Positions 1-7,395 of a DNA stretch of 64,000 nucleotides are shown piece after piece. A model generated the notes under the pieces. The model did no database searches. It had not been told where the DNA came from and was given only the letters and a program-made list of their open reading frames with translations. The stretch lies in IMG/VR virus record IMGVR_UViG_3300020401_000016, positions 1 through 64,000 of that record, one strand, 5' to 3'. Position 1 is the stretch's first letter, and each line of letters starts with the position of its first letter. The DNA is from a virus. Both the position numbers and the translations under genes were made by a program.

Positions 1-89
1 CTCTCAATAACAGGTACAACGGCGTTGGCTCCGTTCTTGACCTCGTTAGTAAGATTCTCAGTATAGGTTTTTAGTTTTTCACTGCTCAT
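1..89 (-). CDS. N-terminal part of an unidentified protein (runs off the left edge)
   Basis: A reading frame starts with ATG (complement of positions 87-89) and stays open to the window edge, giving about 29 residues beginning MSSEKLKTYTENL. A late-promoter-like box (AATAAATA on the minus strand, 105-112) lies upstream, which would give a leader of about 10 bases. It is divergent from the gp55 gene. Too little is visible to name the product. The reality of the gene rests on the open frame and the promoter-like box. Confidence 0.5.
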   Translation of the reverse strand, partial: MSSEKLKTYTENLTNEVKNGANAVVPVIE

Positions 90-104
90 AATGTTTGATA
101 CATT

Positions 105-112
105 TATTTATT
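105..112 (-). promoter_or_regulatory. Late-promoter-like box for the left-edge minus-strand gene
   Basis: AATAAATA on the minus strand, a variant of the T4 late promoter TATAAATA. By T4 geometry the start of transcription would be near position 99, 10 bases before the ATG. Confidence 0.5.
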
Positions 113-139
113 GACAAAATTAAGTGCGTAGTTTATAGT
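111..139 (+). promoter_or_regulatory. Sigma-70-type promoter of the gp55 gene
   Basis: TTGACA (111-116), 17-base spacer, TATAGT (134-139). Transcription would start near 146, only 3-4 bases before the ATG at 150, so the message would be nearly leaderless. No Shine-Dalgarno sequence is visible. An overlapping TAAATA box (143-148) is too close to the ATG to serve this start. Confidence 0.65.
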
Positions 140-149
140 AGATAAATAT

Positions 150-992
150 ATGGCGTTGAGAAAAATAAATTACCTTAATAATAGAGATCTACTGGTAGAA
201 ATACACAAATCTAAGTCCAGTTATTGCAGTTTTGTGGCAGATGAGTTTCATCAATATGATATAATTTTGACCAGTATAGACAGAATTAACCTTAGAACTA
301 TTGCAGAAGCAAAACGCAATAGAGCAAAGAGGCTGACCCAAGAAGCATATGAAAAAGCCAAACAAGTCAATCCAAAAATACGTTTGAGCCAATGCGAAAT
401 CAAATATAAAAGCATTCCAAAGGACAGTTTAGTATTCAGAATTTACACATATGAACACGTGCCAGATGAACCTGGTAGAAAAAAGAATCCAAAAAGTGTT
501 GCAGACAGCAAAGTTAAAGTTAATTTTACACCATTTCAACATTGGAAATTTGATGAACATAACAATTTAATTTGCGTTGGAAAAAGTCATTGGGAAGGCG
601 GAATGAGCAATGGCTACTTTAATAAGGACAAAGGCAGAGCAACTAATGAATTAGCAAAGATGTGGATGAAATTGTGTGAACGTTATGGTACAAGAGGTAA
701 TGTTAGAGGTTACACGTACAATGATGAAATGCAAGGTCAAGCAATCTTGCAACTGGCACAAATTGGTTTACAGTTTGATGAATCTAAATCAAAAAACCCA
801 TTTGCATATTACACTGCCGCAGTTACCAATTCATTTGTAAGAATAATCAATATCGAAAAAAGAAATCAAAACATTAGAGATGATATTTTAGAAATGAATG
901 ACATGATGCCGAGTTTGACAAGACAGACTCAATCATTAAATGCACAGCCAGAAAAAAAGACAAAAGCAAAAAAAACAAAAGCCAAAAAGTAA
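150..992 (+). CDS. 55: Late-transcription sigma factor, T4 gp55 family
   Basis: 280 residues, longer than T4 gp55 (185). In T4, gp55 is a minimal sigma-family protein that joins host RNA polymerase core and recognises the TATAAATA late promoter. The C-terminal half carries the recognisable part: a helical stretch around residues 170-240 with NKDKGRATNELAKMW and then NPFAYYTAAVTNSFVRIINIEKR, which resembles sigma region 2. The tail is Lys-rich (KKTKAKKTKAKK). The N-terminal 100 residues are basic and unassigned. No ribosome-binding site is seen; the start is the first ATG after a good sigma-70-type promoter. The many TAAATA boxes elsewhere in this window are its expected targets. Family assignment is from sequence pattern; the extended N-terminus is unexplained. 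Confidence 0.75.
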   Translation: MALRKINYLNNRDLLVEIHKSKSSYCSFVADEFHQYDIILTSIDRINLRTIAEAKRNRAKRLTQEAYEKAKQVNPKIRLSQCEIKYKSIPKDSLVFRIYTYEHVPDEPGRKKNPKSVADSKVKVNFTPFQHWKFDEHNNLICVGKSHWEGGMSNGYFNKDKGRATNELAKMWMKLCERYGTRGNVRGYTYNDEMQGQAILQLAQIGLQFDESKSKNPFAYYTAAVTNSFVRIINIEKRNQNIRDDILEMNDMMPSLTRQTQSLNAQPEKKTKAKKTKAKK

Positions 993-994
993 AC

Positions 995-1023
995 TTGACA
1001 TTATTCAAGTTAGACTTTAAACT
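995..1023 (+). promoter_or_regulatory. Probable sigma-70-type promoter of gp47-gp46
   Basis: TTGACA (995-1000), 17-base spacer, TAAACT (1018-1023, four of six matches to TATAAT). The start would be near 1030, giving a short leader that carries the TAGGAG ribosome-binding site at 1031-1036. Confidence 0.45.
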
Positions 1024-1043
1024 GTGGATGTAGGAGAACAATA

Positions 1044-2051
1044 TTGTTTAAGAAATTAGCGGTTTTTACTGACATACACTTTGGCTTAAAATCCAATTCT
1101 AAACTTCATAATGATGACTGCGAAGAATTTGTAGATTGGTATATTGAACAAGCAAAAAAAGAAGGTTGTGAAACAGGAATGTTTTGCGGTGACTGGCATC
1201 ACAACAGAAACAGTGTAAACATTACCACTATGGATGCTTCTATCCGATGCTTAGAAAAATTAGGAAAAGCATTTGATAAATTTTATTTCTTTCCAGGCAA
1301 TCACGACTTGTATTACAAAGACAGCAGAGACATACAATCCACAGAGTTCGGAAGATTTATTCCTGGCATAACCATGGTTAATGAAATAACAGAAATTGAT
1401 GATGTTGTTATGGTTCCTTGGTTAGTTGGAGATGAATGGCGTAAAATAGGAAATATGAAATGCAAATATATGTTTGGTCATTTTGAATTGCCAAACTTTT
1501 TTATGAATGCTATGGTTGAGATGCCTGACACAGGAGAACTAAAAGGCAGTGATTTTAAAAATCAAGAATATGTGTTCTCTGGACATTTTCATAAACGTCA
1601 AGTGAAAAACAATATTCATTATTTGGGTAATTCTTTTCCACACAATTACGCAGACGTAGATGACGTTGATCGTGGTATGATGATTTTAGAATGGGACAAA
1701 GAGCCAAGATATTTGAATTGGCACAACTGCCCGAAATACAAATACGTAAAATTAAGCACGTTACTAGATAAAACAAAAGAAATTATGCAACCTAAAATGC
1801 ACTTAAGAGTTACACTAGACATAGACATTTCTTATGAAGAGGCAAGTTTTATTAAAGAAACTTTTATGAAAGAATATGATTGTAGAGAGATTACACTTAT
1901 TCCAAGTAAAAAGGATGAAGAAATAAACAGTGATTTAGATTTGACAAAGTTCGAAAGTGTTGACGAAATAGTTGCTAAAGAATTAGATTCTATTGAATCT
2001 GACAATTACAACAAGAAAACATTGATGGACATTTACAGCGACTTAGGATGA
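1044..2051 (+). CDS. 47: Recombination endonuclease subunit gp47 (SbcD/Mre11-like)
   Basis: 335 residues, close to T4 gp47 (339). It is the nuclease subunit of the gp46/gp47 complex that resects DNA ends for recombination-dependent replication. Metallophosphoesterase motifs are all present in order: FTDIHFG (D and H, residues 8-14), CGDWHHNR (about 48), PGNHD (about 84), GHFE and SGHFHKRQ (about 180). The start is TTG at 1044, chosen because TAGGAG lies 8 bases upstream and the phosphoesterase motif I begins eight residues in. The stop overlaps the ATG of gp46 by four bases, so the two are translationally coupled as in T4. An early-type promoter is proposed at 995-1023. Confidence 0.92.
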   Translation: MFKKLAVFTDIHFGLKSNSKLHNDDCEEFVDWYIEQAKKEGCETGMFCGDWHHNRNSVNITTMDASIRCLEKLGKAFDKFYFFPGNHDLYYKDSRDIQSTEFGRFIPGITMVNEITEIDDVVMVPWLVGDEWRKIGNMKCKYMFGHFELPNFFMNAMVEMPDTGELKGSDFKNQEYVFSGHFHKRQVKNNIHYLGNSFPHNYADVDDVDRGMMILEWDKEPRYLNWHNCPKYKYVKLSTLLDKTKEIMQPKMHLRVTLDIDISYEEASFIKETFMKEYDCREITLIPSKKDEEINSDLDLTKFESVDEIVAKELDSIESDNYNKKTLMDIYSDLG

Positions 2052-3829
2052 GATTAAAAGAATTAACTGTTAAGAACTTTATGAGTGTGGGTAACCAAAC
2101 TCAAGGACTTAACTTTGATCAAAAACATTTGACCCTTGTATTGGGCGAAAATTTAGACCAAGGTGGACATGATGCTGGTTCAAGAAACGGAACAGGAAAA
2201 ACCACCATGGTCAACGCCCTGTCTTATGCAATGTATGGTGAAGCATTAACAAAGATCAGAAGAGACAATTTGGTTAACAAAACCAACGGCAAAAATATGT
2301 TGGTTACTTTAACATTCGAACAGAACGGAATAGATTACAGAATTGAACGCGGAAGAAAACCGGGCGTGATGAAGTGGTTTGTAAACGAACAGGAACAAGA
2401 ACTAGAAGATATCAGTCAAGGTGATTCCAGAAAAACTCAAGAAGAATTGAACAAGATGATTGGTATGAGTCCAGAAATGTTTAAACACATTGTGGCACTA
2501 AACACATACACTCAACCATTTTTAAGTTTGCATCACACAGAGCAACAAAAAATAATCGAGCAACTACTAGGAATAACACTATTATCTGAAAAAGCAGAAG
2601 TACTTAAACAAAAAATTAAAAAGTCCAAAGAAGATATTGCGTTGGAAAATGCAAGAATAGAAGGAATTAAAATATCAAATGAAAAAGTAAAAGAAACAAT
2701 TCAATCATTGCACAGTAAATCCAGTGCATGGGAATCACAGAAAAAAGAAGACATACGTAAATTAGAACGCACAATCACAGAACTAGTAGATGTAGACATT
2801 GAAAAAGAATTAGAATCACATAACAAACTAGAACTATGGCAAAAATTAACAAACACAATTAATCAGTTGTTAAAAGACAAAAGCAATTATGAAGCCTCTA
2901 TTGTACAAGCAGACAAGCAAGTGCAAAAACTAGGCAATGATTTAGACAGTTTGCATGATGATGCAAAATGTTATGCTTGTGAACAAGAACTTCCAGCAGA
3001 CAAAGTTGAAAAAATGCAAAGAGACCTTGAAGAACAGTTTGGTGATGCAAACAGTTACGTAATGGATCTGGCAGAAAAAATTAAAAATATTGATCAAGAA
3101 TTAAAAGAATTGGGAGAGCCCGAACACAAACCAGAAACTTTTTATGATGCAATACAACAAGCATATGAACACAAACAACATTTAACTACATTAGAAACTG
3201 CTGTAAAGAATAAAAAAGAAGAATCTAATCCATATGAGGATCAAATTAAAGAACTTGAAAGTCAAGCAGTACAAGAAGTTGATTGGACTGTGGTCAATGA
3301 TATGCAAAAATTAAAAGAACATCAAGAATTCCTACACAAACTATTAACAAACAAGGATTCATTTATAAGAAAAAAGATTATAGATCAGAACTTGCTATTC
3401 TTAAACAATAGACTTACAGTTTATTTGGATCAGTTAGGTTTGCCTCATCTTGTAACATTTAGAAATGATTTAAGTGTAGAAATTACACAACTAGGTCAAG
3501 AACTAGATTTCGATAATTTAAGTAGAGGTGAACGTAATAGATTGATACTAGGATTATCTTTTGCATTTAGAGATGTATGGGAAAGTTTGTATCAGAATAT
3601 TAATTTATTGTTTATAGATGAATTAATTGATAGTGGCATGGACAGTGCAGGTGTTGAAAGCAGTTTGGCAATTCTTAAGAAAATGAGCAGAGAACGTGGC
3701 AAAAACATATTCTTAATCAGTCATAGAGATGAATTAATGGGAAGAGTGAACAGAGTACTCAAAGTAATAAAGGAGAACGGATTCACATCATACGCAAACG
3801 ATGTAGACGTTATGGATTCACATGGATGA
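2048..3829 (+). CDS. 46: Recombination endonuclease subunit gp46 (SbcC/Rad50-like ATPase)
   Basis: 593 residues (T4 gp46: 560). SMC-type ATPase partner of gp47. Visible: Walker A region GSRNGTGKTT (residues about 44-53), long coiled coils about 170-300 and 320-450, the zinc-hook CxxC (KCYACEQE, about residue 307), the ABC signature LSRGERNR (about 490) and Walker B/D-loop LLFIDELIDSGMD (about 520). A C-terminal LISHRDE supplies the H-loop. It overlaps gp47 by 4 bases and the next gene by 8. All motifs are intact, so it is expected to be functional. Confidence 0.93.
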   Translation: MRLKELTVKNFMSVGNQTQGLNFDQKHLTLVLGENLDQGGHDAGSRNGTGKTTMVNALSYAMYGEALTKIRRDNLVNKTNGKNMLVTLTFEQNGIDYRIERGRKPGVMKWFVNEQEQELEDISQGDSRKTQEELNKMIGMSPEMFKHIVALNTYTQPFLSLHHTEQQKIIEQLLGITLLSEKAEVLKQKIKKSKEDIALENARIEGIKISNEKVKETIQSLHSKSSAWESQKKEDIRKLERTITELVDVDIEKELESHNKLELWQKLTNTINQLLKDKSNYEASIVQADKQVQKLGNDLDSLHDDAKCYACEQELPADKVEKMQRDLEEQFGDANSYVMDLAEKIKNIDQELKELGEPEHKPETFYDAIQQAYEHKQHLTTLETAVKNKKEESNPYEDQIKELESQAVQEVDWTVVNDMQKLKEHQEFLHKLLTNKDSFIRKKIIDQNLLFLNNRLTVYLDQLGLPHLVTFRNDLSVEITQLGQELDFDNLSRGERNRLILGLSFAFRDVWESLYQNINLLFIDELIDSGMDSAGVESSLAILKKMSRERGKNIFLISHRDELMGRVNRVLKVIKENGFTSYANDVDVMDSHG

Positions 3830-4028
3830 TACACACGACCAATTATATAAAGCATACATGGAATATCACAAAGCAAACGAACAGTTTGAGCAGAAGAAAT
3901 CCTATAGAACAAAAATTAAAGCAAGAAAATTTCTCAGTCTAATTAGAAGATTAGCAATTAAAAGAAGAGCGGAAATAATGGAGCAGTTCAAAGCGGCTCA
4001 AAAAAATAATGAAACTGGAAACAATTAA
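3822..4028 (+). CDS. Small basic protein of unknown function
   Basis: 68 residues, rich in Lys and Arg and predicted helical (YRTKIKARKFLSLIRRLAIKRRAEIMEQFK). It overlaps the end of gp46 by 8 bases and the start of the following oxygenase gene by 20, so it is in the same transcription unit. No family is recognised. The basic helix could bind nucleic acid or a partner; that is only a guess. Tight overlaps on both sides argue that it is a real gene. Confidence 0.6.
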   Translation: MDDTHDQLYKAYMEYHKANEQFEQKKSYRTKIKARKFLSLIRRLAIKRRAEIMEQFKAAQKNNETGNN

Positions 4029-4569
4029 TACAAGAGTCCTATCCACTCAGCACCAATTACTTTCAATAGAGTTTACAGAAGAATGGTTAGCACATTTACG
4101 TGAACAAGCAGAAACAAAAAGAGGAGAAGATAGGAGTGATAGATTAGCAGGAGAATGTTCCTATCAACCTGAATGGTTAGAGCAAAATGTTTGGATAGAG
4201 CATCTTTGCACAGAATATCTTAAAACTTTTAAACCAAATCTCAAAGACTACAAATTAGACATATTTGCAAGTTGGTTGGTGTATCAAAAGGGAGATAATT
4301 TTAATCCGATACACAATCACTCAGGAGATATTAGTGGAGTAATATATCTAGATTGCCCAGATGATGTTGTAAACGAAAAATGGCAACAAGGACAAAGCAA
4401 ACAAGCAGGACTTGATATTCTATTAAACAATGGAGAATTATTTCACATAAGACCCAAACCAGGCACAGGTGTATTGTTTAACAGTCTTACAAATCATTGT
4501 GCATATCCTTACAAAAGCAAATTAGACACAATTAGGTTGAGTGCTTCATTCAACGCGAAGGTGATCTAG
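4009..4569 (+). CDS. Putative 2OG-Fe(II) oxygenase
   Basis: 186 residues. It resembles the 2-oxoglutarate/Fe(II) oxygenases common in marine T4-like phages. The double-stranded beta-helix part covers about residues 85-186: an iron-ligand region IHNHSGD (His102, His104, Asp107), then SGVIYLDCP, the distal His in NHCAYPY (His163) and a 2OG-binding Arg in IRLSASF (Arg176). The family hydroxylates proteins or small molecules; the substrate here is unknown. It is the last gene of the gp47-gp46 unit and is followed by tandem terminator-like hairpins. Which of His102 and His104 binds iron cannot be settled by eye. Confidence 0.7.
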   Translation: MKLETINTRVLSTQHQLLSIEFTEEWLAHLREQAETKRGEDRSDRLAGECSYQPEWLEQNVWIEHLCTEYLKTFKPNLKDYKLDIFASWLVYQKGDNFNPIHNHSGDISGVIYLDCPDDVVNEKWQQGQSKQAGLDILLNNGELFHIRPKPGTGVLFNSLTNHCAYPYKSKLDTIRLSASFNAKVI

Positions 4570-4577
4570 GAGTAGAG

Positions 4578-4635
4578 AAGGCGAAGCCTCGCCAAAATTT
4601 TTTAGAGCGAAGCGATGCTACGCAAAAATTTTTTT
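4578..4635 (+). terminator. Tandem terminator-like hairpins
   Basis: First: GGCGA pairs with TCGCC (4580-4593), followed by AAAATTTTTT. Second: a GCG...CGC hairpin (about 4608-4623), followed by AAAAATTTTTTT. Two hairpin-plus-T-run units in a row at the end of the gp47/gp46/oxygenase unit. Both contain GCGAAGC, a sequence known to form very stable mini-hairpins. Confidence 0.6.
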
Positions 4636-4680
4636 AGCGGAAGCCAATTTTTGACCTGACAGATACAATCGCTGGTAACT

Positions 4681-5121
4681 ATGTGTATGCCATGGACTTA
4701 TCAAGGTAAACCAATCAACACACTGCCGGAAGACTGTGAAGGATTTGTGTATCTAATCACAAACACAACCAACGGTAAACGGTATGTGGGCAAAAAATTG
4801 GCGAAATTCAAAAAGACACGCCCACCACTCAAGGGCAGGATAAACAAACGTAGAAGCAAGGTGGAATCAGACTGGAAAGACTATTGGGGTTCCAATGATC
4901 ACTTGCTGGAAGACGTGGCACAACTAGGCGAACACAAATTCACAAGGCAAATATTGTACATCTGCAACAGCAGAGGCGCAATGAGTTATCTCGAGGCTCG
5001 AGAACAGTTCGAAAGGCGAGTATTAGAATCCGACGAATATTACAATGGAATTATCAATGTGAGAGTTGGTGGTTCACGAATCCTAAGAGAAGAAATAAAG
5101 AAACACAATCCCAAGGCATAA
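4681..5121 (+). CDS. GIY-YIG nuclease-family protein
   Basis: 146 residues. The GIY-YIG signature is clear: GFVYLITN (residues 21-28) and KRYVGKK (33-39), with a basic insert (KGRINKRRSKVESDWKDYW), the helix carrying the expected catalytic Glu (YLEAREQF, about 104-111) and an Asn in YYNGIIN (about 122). The family includes phage homing endonucleases such as I-TevI and SegA, but small versions of this type also occur in marine phages with unknown roles. No separate DNA-binding module is visible. The start is ATG 4681; ATG 4687 is also possible, and neither has a clear ribosome-binding site. The structured region just downstream has group I intron features, which makes a homing role plausible. 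Confidence 0.75.
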   Translation: MCMPWTYQGKPINTLPEDCEGFVYLITNTTNGKRYVGKKLAKFKKTRPPLKGRINKRRSKVESDWKDYWGSNDHLLEDVAQLGEHKFTRQILYICNSRGAMSYLEAREQFERRVLESDEYYNGIINVRVGGSRILREEIKKHNPKA

Positions 5122-5522
5122 CATAGCAACACCGTTGATAGTGATATCCAGGAAATGCAGTCGATAAGACGTTTGGTGAATCCTGAGTTGCAAGGCAAGT
5201 GCTAACTGAAGGCACAAAAGATGATGCTCTGTGAAAAAGATACAACATCACAACTGCACACTTTGTTTGCAAAGGGTGTGTCAGTTGCCCGTGACTATGA
5301 AGTCTGGAGTAGGGAGTTGGCGGGTCACCGCTTCCGTTCTTAAGAAATCTCCTTTTGCACAATGGTAGGCTAGTCTCGCATGATGGCTCCGTACTTTTCC
5401 CGGCAACGGGTGAAGTATGGCTCAACTGTCTGCATGATGCAACAACTTACTTCGTAAGTGATTGTGAAGCACTAATTAGGACGACGAGTCCTAATTTGGA
5501 TTAACGAAGTTAATCCACTCAA
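5122..5522 (+). ncRNA. Structured non-coding region, possible group I intron core
   Basis: About 400 bases without a credible protein gene, between convergent genes and visibly richer in G+C. Group I-like elements in order on the plus strand: P4 candidate CAGG (5149-5152) then AA, and AA then CCTG (5179-5185); P6 candidate GGCAA (5194-5198) with TTGCC (5285-5289); P7 candidate GACTA (5293-5297) with TAGTC (5371-5375). GGAGTAGGG at 5306-5314 is like the P7.1 region I recall from the T4 td intron. Strong hairpins: 5251-5287 (15 paired bases with small bulges), 5389-5420 (GCAA tetraloop), 5445-5459, 5474-5496 and 5497-5517. P3, P8 and the splice sites could not be assigned and no interrupted exon is seen, so the class is tentative. 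A structured RNA is likely; the group I label is inference. Confidence 0.45.
5445..5517. terminator. Three tandem hairpins between convergent genes
   Basis: ACTTAC/GTAAGT with a TTC loop (5445-5459), AATTAGGAC/GTCCTAATT with a 5-base loop (5474-5496) and TGGATTAAC/GTTAATCCA with a GAA loop (5497-5517). All stems are perfect. They lie just beyond the stop of the minus-strand hemD-like gene, so they may end or protect transcripts from either side. No long T-run follows. Confidence 0.4.
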
Positions 5523-6092
5523 CTATGGCGTACTAGGATTGAATGATTCCATGCGTTTCCAAATCACGTGGTCTGGTTCGCACGATGGTGTGTAATGAAG
5601 AATTGTGTCTCCCCATTTTTTAATACTCTCTAGATGTCTCAACACTTTGGGCGAATACACATAAAGGTGTGCAGGATTCTCTTCTGCCAATTCATTGCAG
5701 TTGGGTATGTGCAACTCTGTGTGATAGGTTTGCAGTTTGTCCACACCTTCGTAGGATGAAAAATCTCTGGCGTGGCTATCGCCACACAACCACGTTAATG
5801 GCGCAAGGTCTTTGGCCACCATGGGAATATCCTTGGCAGTGTCGTACCAATTGATATTTTTAAAACCTTTGGCATTCAATCTGTCCCAACTCTTGTTGCC
5901 CACACTGTAGATGGGTTCATCTAGGAATGGTTCAAGGCTGTGCTGATAATTGTTCAGTGCTTCCATGTGTGTGATTAAGAGTGGACCTTTGCGAGCCGCT
6001 GTGTGTTCCACGTGATGCGATTGTAAACAAGGCAACCACCTGGCTCCCTCTTCGAGCGGTCCGGGATCTTGTATCTGAGTGTACACTATCAT
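5523..6092 (-). CDS. hemD: HemD-like protein (uroporphyrinogen-III synthase family)
   Basis: 189 residues, shorter than typical HemD (about 230-260). HemD closes hydroxymethylbilane to uroporphyrinogen III in tetrapyrrole synthesis. Family-like blocks in the expected order: a GPLLITHMEAL strand (36-46), PIYSVGNKSWDRLNAKGF (60-77, matching the usual VG-x-TA-x-x-L-x-x-x-GF), LTWLCGDSHARDF (99-111, matching the L-x-G-x-x-x-R-D region), VDKLQTYHT (117-125, matching the V-x-x-x-x-x-Y-x-T turn) and LYVYSPKVLRHL (143-154). HemD is poorly conserved in sequence, so this is a pattern-based call. A hemB homologue 11 kb away supports it. It is on the minus strand behind a late-promoter-like box with a very short leader. 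Confidence 0.6.
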   Translation of the reverse strand: MIVYTQIQDPGPLEEGARWLPCLQSHHVEHTAARKGPLLITHMEALNNYQHSLEPFLDEPIYSVGNKSWDRLNAKGFKNINWYDTAKDIPMVAKDLAPLTWLCGDSHARDFSSYEGVDKLQTYHTELHIPNCNELAEENPAHLYVYSPKVLRHLESIKKWGDTILHYTPSCEPDHVIWKRMESFNPSTP

Positions 6093-6104
6093 AAAATGTA
6101 GAAT

Positions 6105-6112
6105 TATTTAAT
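6105..6112 (-). promoter_or_regulatory. Late-promoter-like box of the hemD-like gene
   Basis: ATTAAATA on the minus strand. By T4 geometry transcription would begin near 6099, about 7 bases before the ATG at 6092. Weaker match than the other boxes. Confidence 0.4.
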
Positions 6113-6215
6113 TTGCCGATTGCATGATTAAATTAGCACATTTGCTTGTAGGTGTCAAGAAAGCACATTGTCGCATACTTTATATATTGTACTTGTACAC
6201 AGGTTTTTGGCAATT

Positions 6216-6428
6216 TTAAAAGAATGGTTGTCCAGTTTTCTTGGCAGTTTCCAGATTTTCTTTGACCAAATTGCCAATCATTTCACGTTCTTCAAATGTG
6301 CTGGCATAGGCTTCACTGAGTGTTACTCCGCCTCTCATGTACCAACACATTCGTACCAAATCAAATCTGAATGCTTTCTTCTCTGCTTCCATCTTGGCGA
6401 TTTCTTGTTTCACCTCGAGTACGGACAT
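6216..6428 (-). CDS. Small conserved tail/baseplate assembly protein
   Basis: 70 residues: EVKQEIAKMEAEKKAFRFD, then LVRMCWYMRGGVTLSEAY and FEEREMIGNLVKENLETAKK. This compact helical protein with a WYMRGG core resembles a small protein found next to gene 26 in marine T4-like phages, and the C-terminal parts of tail-assembly chaperones. A gp51-like role in hub assembly is possible but not shown. It starts 11 bases after the stop of gp26 on the same strand, so the two are co-transcribed. Confidence 0.6.
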   Translation of the reverse strand: MSVLEVKQEIAKMEAEKKAFRFDLVRMCWYMRGGVTLSEAYASTFEEREMIGNLVKENLETAKKTGQPFF

Positions 6429-6439
6429 GGAGAGTATTC

Positions 6440-7309
6440 TTATACGAAAAAATTTGATTGATCGAAAGTGATTGGAACTTCAAAAGTTTCCGGAGCACCC
6501 TTCTCCTGTTCTTCTTTGGTTGTGTTTGCAATGAAAGGTTTCACAGCAAATTTGTCACGCTGTTCACCTATGTGATCTAAAATTGTGGAATAAAACTCTT
6601 TGCTAGTGTTTTGCATGAACTCCAAAATGTGTTTTGGTTCAGACACTGTTTTATCATCCACTTCGATTGTGGCAATACTTTTTGCCACAGTTTCCACAGT
6701 CAAGTCAGTCAACTTATTAAATGCTGTTCTGAATCTTTCCATCTTTTCTTCTGCAGGAATTGAATCATCATTTATCAAGTTGTAGACTCTTTGTTCTTCA
6801 AAACTACGCATAGCATCTTTAGTGAACTCTGTGTACATCAATGGACGCAGTGTGATTTTCATATTGTCCATCTGGATTACATTTTCATATTTGGCTGACA
6901 TCAACGGAGCCATTATGGTGTTAAGATCAATTTCGTAATCTTTCTCGTCACCTATATTAGGCACTTTGATTGTGATTGTCATTTTTTCACCATACGTGGC
7001 AATTCTAATTGCTATGATTAATGCATCAACATCTAAACTTGGCATATACCAAGGATTTTTAATTGCTGGCACACAACTCTTGATAACATCTGCTGTGGCT
7101 GTGCCATTCATTAGGCTGTCTGGTGTTTTTAAAAGTAATTCATCTTTTGCAGTGAGTGGATAAATTGCCACTTCACCCGATTCAGGTAGATCCAATGCTC
7201 CTGGTGGATAGTACTTGCCACCACTTGGTAATCGAACGTGTAATTTAGGCTGTCTAAAATACTTCTGTAACGGATTACTGGTATTTTGTCCTGTTGTTTG
7301 TTCTGTCAT
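6440..7309 (-). CDS. 26: Baseplate hub subunit, T4 gp26 family
   Basis: 289 residues from ATG 7309. The start at 7309 is preferred over an upstream in-frame start at 7345 because AGGAGAAAAA lies directly upstream of it. The conserved N-terminal block KLHVRLPSGGKYYPPGALDLPESGEVAIYPLTAKDELLL, followed by DSLMNGTATADVIKSCVPAIKNPW and DALIIAIRIATYGE, is typical of the gp26 hub family. gp26 is part of the central hub that nucleates the baseplate. A late-promoter-like box on the minus strand (7362-7369) gives a leader of about 47 bases. The gene is divergent from the tape-measure gene. Confidence 0.85.
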   Translation of the reverse strand: MTEQTTGQNTSNPLQKYFRQPKLHVRLPSGGKYYPPGALDLPESGEVAIYPLTAKDELLLKTPDSLMNGTATADVIKSCVPAIKNPWYMPSLDVDALIIAIRIATYGEKMTITIKVPNIGDEKDYEIDLNTIMAPLMSAKYENVIQMDNMKITLRPLMYTEFTKDAMRSFEEQRVYNLINDDSIPAEEKMERFRTAFNKLTDLTVETVAKSIATIEVDDKTVSEPKHILEFMQNTSKEFYSTILDHIGEQRDKFAVKPFIANTTKEEQEKGAPETFEVPITFDQSNFFV

Positions 7310-7318
7310 TTTTTCTCC

Positions 7319-7326
7319 TATAAATA
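7319..7326 (+). promoter_or_regulatory. Perfect T4 late promoter TATAAATA for the tape-measure operon
   Basis: Exact T4 late consensus. Transcription would start near 7332, 64 bases before ATG 7396. It overlaps the leader of the divergent gp26 gene. Confidence 0.7.
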
Positions 7327-7361
7327 CACACACAAAGGAGTGCATTCAAATAATATAGTAG

Positions 7362-7369
7362 TATTTACT
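7362..7369 (-). promoter_or_regulatory. Late-promoter-like box of gp26
   Basis: AGTAAATA on the minus strand. Expected start near 7356, 47 bases before ATG 7309. It crosses the plus-strand late promoter at 7319, so the two divergent late transcripts would overlap by about 25 bases. Confidence 0.5.
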
Positions 7370-7395
7370 ACTGCTCATTAAGTGCGTACATAATT

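Noticed and set aside
5054-5425. Minus-strand frame of 123 residues over the structured region
   Set aside because: Pro/Cys/Ser-rich with no family-like pattern; overlaps the GIY-YIG gene and the hairpins; better explained as RNA structure.
5122-5522. RNase P RNA or tmRNA
   Set aside because: The length fits, but neither the conserved GAGGAAAGTCC-type and ACAGAA blocks of RNase P nor the tRNA-like ends and resume tag of tmRNA were found on either strand.
6168-6461. Plus-strand frame of 97 residues opposite the small tail protein
   Set aside because: Phe/His-rich antisense of a conserved protein; no promoter or ribosome-binding site.
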